From Desmodus rotundus (lineage: Eukaryota; Chordata; Mammalia; Chiroptera; Phyllostomidae): DNA of 64,000 nucleotides. The notes beneath the pieces were generated by a model. It worked only from the letters and a program-made list of their open reading frames with translations, was not told the origin of the DNA and did no database searches. Shown here piece by piece: positions 53,901-64,000 of this stretch (the stretch's first letter is position 1; each line of letters opens with the position of its first letter). The position numbers and the translations under genes were made by a program. The stretch spans positions 115,584,239 to 115,648,238 of the forward strand of contig NC_071393.1 in the NCBI RefSeq assembly GCF_022682495.2, in the 5' to 3' direction.

Positions 53901-55712
53901 ACAATGTGGTATAGCTGAATGAGCAATGTCCTAGAATGTGGGAAACCCAACTGGGTTTAAATACTCCATTCATTCAGAAAATATGTATCAGGTGATTAAT
54001 ATGTACTAGGCATTACGCTGAGAACAAGACAAGGTCCCTACTCTCAAGAAGCTTGCATTTTATTGAGAGGAGACAGACGATATAAGTGAAAGCCATGAAA
54101 TTGAGATTAGAGTGACAGAGTGGCTGGGGGAAGCTTTCTCTATATGATGGACTATAAAAGCCCATCGGATAAAGACTATATATGTATCTATGTAGAGATA
54201 GAGATATATTATGATACATGTGTATACTTGTACTATAATCAGAGTTAGGTTTATTAATTTGCTGCAGGAAACCATGGTAAATTATAGACAACGTGGGAGG
54301 GGGTAGCTTTCAGTAAGAGGGTAAGAGAGGGGCCTCTCCTAGGGTTAGATTGTCCTGGATAATTCTGATGAGAGTTAGGGGAAGCAGGAATCAACTCTGG
54401 ATGAATGCTGTCATGAAGAGGGCATAGTTTAATAAGTGGATGATTGAGCAATTTTTATTCAAAAGGTGACAAGAACAAAGTGGGGCTGGTTAAACAACTG
54501 ATAAGGGGTCTTAGGCATCCTACAGGTACCTTGTGGTCCCGTGAGAAACACCGGTTTCTGCTGATCTTGCCGCCGGCCTCATCTGCATCTATTACAGTCT
54601 GAGTCGTCCTTTCTCAGCCCTGGGATGATTTTTACTTTCTCACTGTGGAGGAGTTTTGGACTGACACCTGACTGATGAGAAGGAGCCATCCTTGCTCCGA
54701 TCTGTGTGGGCGGTTTCTGGGTTCAAGGTACCTCAAAGACCTCGAGGCAGAGACCTGAGGCAGGAACAAACTTGACTCTTTAAAGAGGGCTAGGGTGGCT
54801 GGAGGACTGTGGCATGAGACACCCTCAGGCGCGCAGGCGTGGTGGTGCCGGGACGTGACTAGAGGATGGCCGACTGCAGCTGGAAACCAGTTGGAGCAGG
54901 CTGCTGCAGGCTCTAGGTGACCTTGGTGATGGTTTTACTGGGTTCTCTAAGGTCCAGGTCTAATACTGAAAAGAGCACTGGACTCTGAGTCAAAGGTATG
55001 TATGTGCTCTAGCCCTCACTCTGCTACTGAAGAACGTGTGATCTTAGGAAAACTTCCTTTTTTTAAATGACATTATTGAGATATAATTCACATAGCATGA
55101 AATTCATGTAATACACTTATTTAAAGTGCGCAACGGGTTTTAGTATATTCACAGAGTTGTGCAGCCATCACCACAACTTTAGAATATTTTAATCACCCCA
55201 AAAGAAACCCCACCCCACGTAGCAATCACTCCGTTTTCCCAACCTTCCCAACCCTTCCCCACCTCACCTTCCTCCTCAACCCTGACACTCCCTGGCCAGC
55301 CCTAAACAATCATCACTCTATTTTCTGTTTCTATGGATTTGGGGGCAAATTTCTTAATTTCTCTGAGCCACGGTTTTCTCTCCTACAAAGTGGAGACAAC
55401 AATCGTACTATTTAGTCCTAGGGTAGTTGAGAGGATAAGCGAAAACGGAGAAGGCCATTGATTGCTATGGTTCTACAAAAAATCTGATGTAAGGCTCAAG
55501 GGGTTCGGGTCCAGAGTTCCTAAACGCTGCCAAAGGCAATCCCTCGCCCCTCGGGGGCACGCCCCTGCCGTCTGTCTCCAAGGCAACATCAAACAGTCTC
55601 CTCTTAGGGATCCCTTTCTGGGGCGCATATCTGATTTCTCCCCTTCTCTTTCCCTCCTCACCTGCAGGCTCCGAGAGCCGCCGGAGACTCCCGCAGGCCT
55701 CCTCACGGTCAT
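44804..55712 (-). CDS. FAM161B: FAM161 centrosomal protein B, complete coding sequence (8 exons, 614 aa)
   Basis: In transcript order the coding parts are 55712-55662, 52909-52590, 51803-51256, 49699-49353, 48866-48739, 46927-46763, 46534-46435 and 44989-44804: 1845 bases including the stop. The protein belongs to the FAM161 (UPF0564) family, whose better-known paralogue FAM161A is a microtubule-associated ciliary protein of the photoreceptor connecting cilium. FAM161B is reported as a FAM161A partner, and its own role is poorly defined. An acidic serine-rich region lies at about residues 18-110 (runs such as SESLHESDPDSDESLSEDDEDLES cut by charged residues). A family core follows, with HVYLPLYQEIMER and KATRRIPKSILEPALGDKLQ. 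Long charged helical stretches near 465-600 (KADESTQWLEAHKRK, EEVFKAKLKENR, EYKKELEEMKKR) suggest coiled coil. All introns are GT-AG and phases close. The last 13 residues do not resemble the human tail as I recall it. The gene diverges from COQ6 and converges on ZNF410. Confidence 0.93.
44990..46434 (-). other. FAM161B intron 7
   Basis: Short overlapping ORFs on both strands with no recognisable protein; no confident repeat. Confidence 0.65.
46435..46534 (-). CDS. FAM161B: FAM161B coding exon 7
   Basis: 100 bases, atcccag to AAG|gtaaga. Encodes NNDRKRAREYKKELEEMKKR, then IQTRPYLFEQVAK; predicted coiled coil. Confidence 0.95.
46763..46927 (-). CDS. FAM161B: FAM161B coding exon 6
   Basis: 165 bases, gctttag to CG|gtcagt. 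Encodes SSLEKRDKADESTQWLEAHK, then MSKSVTLRAKAMDPHKSLEE and VFKAKLKEN. It is highly charged and probably helical. Confidence 0.94.
47285..47515 (-). repeat. MIR SINE, antisense
   Basis: atccattatcttgtgtaacc, cttgctcaaggctacccagc and agccaggatatctgactcc. FAM161B intron 5. Confidence 0.7.
48210..48565 (+). repeat. LINE2 fragment
   Basis: gtctggaaccttctttc, cttcagctctcaccttaaac and cctggcacagagtaagcccc follow L2 order. FAM161B intron 5. Confidence 0.6.
48739..48866 (-). CDS. FAM161B: FAM161B coding exon 5
   Basis: 128 bases between cctctag and AG|gtgagc. Encodes GSPQPPATPRPRSHSLSGLA, then SLSANTLPVHITDATRKRES. It opens without an ATG and is identified by phase plus similarity. Confidence 0.9.
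48867..49352 (-). other. FAM161B intron 4
   Basis: No recognisable feature apart from the splice sites. Confidence 0.65.
49353..49699 (-). CDS. FAM161B: FAM161B coding exon 4
   Basis: 347 bases, ccacag to GAG|gtgaga. Encodes EAELLRKIRIQMRALDMLQM, the GFLHTDFGFQPRVNPAVPDY block, and ends DAATTGGRE. Confidence 0.94.
49700..51255 (-). other. FAM161B intron 3
   Basis: Mostly the L2 fragment at 50150-50840. The 123-residue plus-strand ORF at 50385 is L2-derived. Confidence 0.7.
50150..50840 (+). repeat. LINE2 fragment
   Basis: Contains gaccctccctccctcatct, tgacaccctccagtggctcc, tccaaactccctcccatgcc and ggacagtgcctggggcctgg, in L2 3' order. FAM161B intron 3. Confidence 0.7.
51256..51803 (-). CDS. 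FAM161B: FAM161B coding exon 3, largest exon
   Basis: 548 bases between ctccag and G|gtaaag. Encodes CGSTRCCSSLSNVPSDIPKF, SISSWASSITVPQPFRMTVR, the conserved QFRAQPVPAHVYLPLYQEIM and KATRRIPKSILEPALGDKLQ. Confidence 0.95.
52085..52315 (+). repeat. MIR SINE
   Basis: ggctttggagtcagacagag, ccagctgtgtgaccttgagc and cctcaattcctcatctgagg are near-consensus MIR. FAM161B intron 2. Confidence 0.8.
52590..52909 (-). CDS. FAM161B: FAM161B coding exon 2, acidic region
   Basis: The acceptor ttttag precedes 52909 (minus strand) and the donor AG|gtaagg follows 52590; 320 bases. Encodes IFPAKSSSDTEAEEELSGNG, LDEFLSLEE and SEDDEDLESFFRDKGRG. The exon extends upstream of the internal methionine at 52843. 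Confidence 0.92.
53200..53640 (+). repeat. Possible solitary retroviral LTR
   Basis: Several CCAAT-type boxes (caaccaatgggc, gaccaatcat, gatcaatcag) precede ataagccaatgc and aatgaaatctctcttgtact, an arrangement seen in mammalian class I LTRs. No flanking retroviral genes are seen. Ends were not located. FAM161B intron 1. Confidence 0.35.
53955..54460 (-). repeat. LINE2 fragment, antisense
   Basis: Contains atgtactaggcattacgc, aagacaaggtccctactctc and gagaggagacagacgatata. FAM161B intron 1. Confidence 0.65.
54960..55470 (+). repeat. MIR SINE split by an L1 fragment
   Basis: The left half (54960-55050: gcactggactctgagtcaaa) and right half (55345-55470: tctctgagccacggttttct) are one MIR separated by the antisense L1 at 55050-55345. 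Confidence 0.65.
55050..55345 (-). repeat. Old L1 3' fragment inserted in a MIR
   Basis: Contains cattattgagatataattca and gttgtgcagccatcaccaca. MIR-like sequence resumes on the far side (ctctgagccacggttttctc). FAM161B intron 1. Confidence 0.65.
55662..55712 (-). CDS. FAM161B: FAM161B coding exon 1
   Basis: ATG (complement of 55710-55712) with A at -3 opens MTVRRPAGVSGGSRSLQ, 17 codons, then the donor cag|gtgagg. The start is chosen because the N-terminal MTV-RP pattern resembles the human protein and it lies in the CpG-rich divergent promoter. Confidence 0.88.
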
Positions 55713-56054
55713 CCTCTCTGTGGGGCACAGACACAGACAGAAGCGTAAGGGACCACAGTAACTGCAGTGGCTGCGATGGCTGTGCGAGCTACGCAGTTAA
55801 GCCCCGCCCCCTTCTTAGTTATGGGTTATGATTGGCTCCCAGGCGGTTGCATTAATCAGTCCCCTGCCCAGGGAACCTCCAACCCGTCCCGCCCAAGAAG
55901 GCAAGGATCGCTTTCCGATTGGCGTATTCTCTTGCCCGTTTTGTTTCCCGTCTGAGACCACGGGGCTGAGGTGGCCAGTGATTGGAGGGCTTTGCTCTGG
56001 AAGTGCTACCGAAGGCAGACGAACGGGGTGCCAAGCGTGGCGCCAGTCGGTACC
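55713..56054. promoter_or_regulatory. Divergent promoter between FAM161B and COQ6
   Basis: Only 342 bases separate the two opposing start codons. The interval is GC-rich with no TATA box. It holds a GC box (ccccgccccc, 55802-55811) and three inverted CCAAT boxes, ATTGG at 55831-55835, 55918-55922 and 55981-55985, of which the first two read attggc. These are typical features of bidirectional housekeeping promoters. Confidence 0.85.
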
Positions 56055-63658
<7,604 letters not shown>

Positions 63659-64000
63659 GTGAGTGTCAGCTCGTCCACCTGGTGATGTGTTGCAGGGGTA
63701 GGCACGGAAAGGTGGTTTTGAGCAGGAAGAAGAACTAGCCAGCCAGCTGCCCTTTTGTCACTGGAAGGCGTGGTCTGGATTCCATGGGGCATCAGTGCCT
63801 GTGCGCTCTTTAGAGGGTCATGTGTTTGGGAGTGCATTCATTTAGCCAATTGAAACAGCTGCTCTGGTGGTAGATAGCATTGGCCTTTTTTGAAGCTGTA
63901 ATACTTGGATAATCTTGATCAGCTCTTAGGTCCCAGGTACCTGAACCTTTGAAGCTGGATTCATCAGAAGGGTTTTGGAGACAGGCTGAGCACATTTCAT
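63659..64000 (+). other. COQ6 intron 8, partial
   Basis: Intron sequence running to the window edge; the next COQ6 exon is not reached. Confidence 0.8.

Larger units (their letters stand above)
52910..55661 (-). other. FAM161B intron 1
   Basis: Holds a possible solitary LTR, an L2 piece and a MIR split by L1. 54470-54950 shows nothing named. Confidence 0.7.

Overview
This window is nuclear DNA from a placental mammal, most likely a bat. Its protein-coding exons read as close relatives of four human genes from chromosome 14q24.3, in the human order: PTGR2, ZNF410, FAM161B, COQ6. Bat origin is inferred from about thirteen tRNA-derived SINEs of the VES type (head near 'ccctggctggtgtggctcag', pyrimidine-rich middle, A-rich tail) and from apparently lineage-specific mariner and hAT miniature elements. 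The species cannot be named from the sequence alone.

Layout: (1) 1-8002 holds the last seven coding exons of PTGR2 on the + strand; its start lies upstream. (2) 8003-10200 is intergenic. (3) 9980-10700 is the CpG-island promoter of ZNF410, whose complete coding sequence (11 coding exons, 478 residues, five C2H2 fingers) runs on + to a stop at 41494, after a first intron of about 11 kb. (4) 42214-44660 is the repeat-rich gap between two converging genes. (5) FAM161B lies on the - strand from its start at 55712 to its stop at 44804 (8 coding exons, 614 residues). (6) 55713-56054 is a short divergent promoter shared with COQ6. (7) COQ6 starts at 56055 on + and its first eight coding exons (298 residues) are present; the rest lies beyond the right edge.

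All exon boundaries were placed by matching AG/GT splice sites to codon phase. The phases add up exactly for all four genes, and ZNF410 comes out at the human length. The genes are functionally unrelated: PTGR2 is a 15-keto-prostaglandin reductase, ZNF410 a zinc-finger transcription factor, FAM161B a cilium/centrosome-associated protein, and COQ6 a mitochondrial flavin hydroxylase of ubiquinone synthesis. The one visible regulatory link is the shared FAM161B/COQ6 promoter.

Most remaining sequence is introns filled with old repeats (L2, MIR, L1, MER20, an RTE-clade relic) and younger bat-type SINEs and DNA transposons. I found no sign of an undescribed gene system. The observations most worth checking are a mariner copy carrying MER20-like filler, lineage changes at the PTGR2 and FAM161B C-termini, a perfect inverted repeat over the FAM161B stop codon, and an upstream ORF in the ZNF410 leader.
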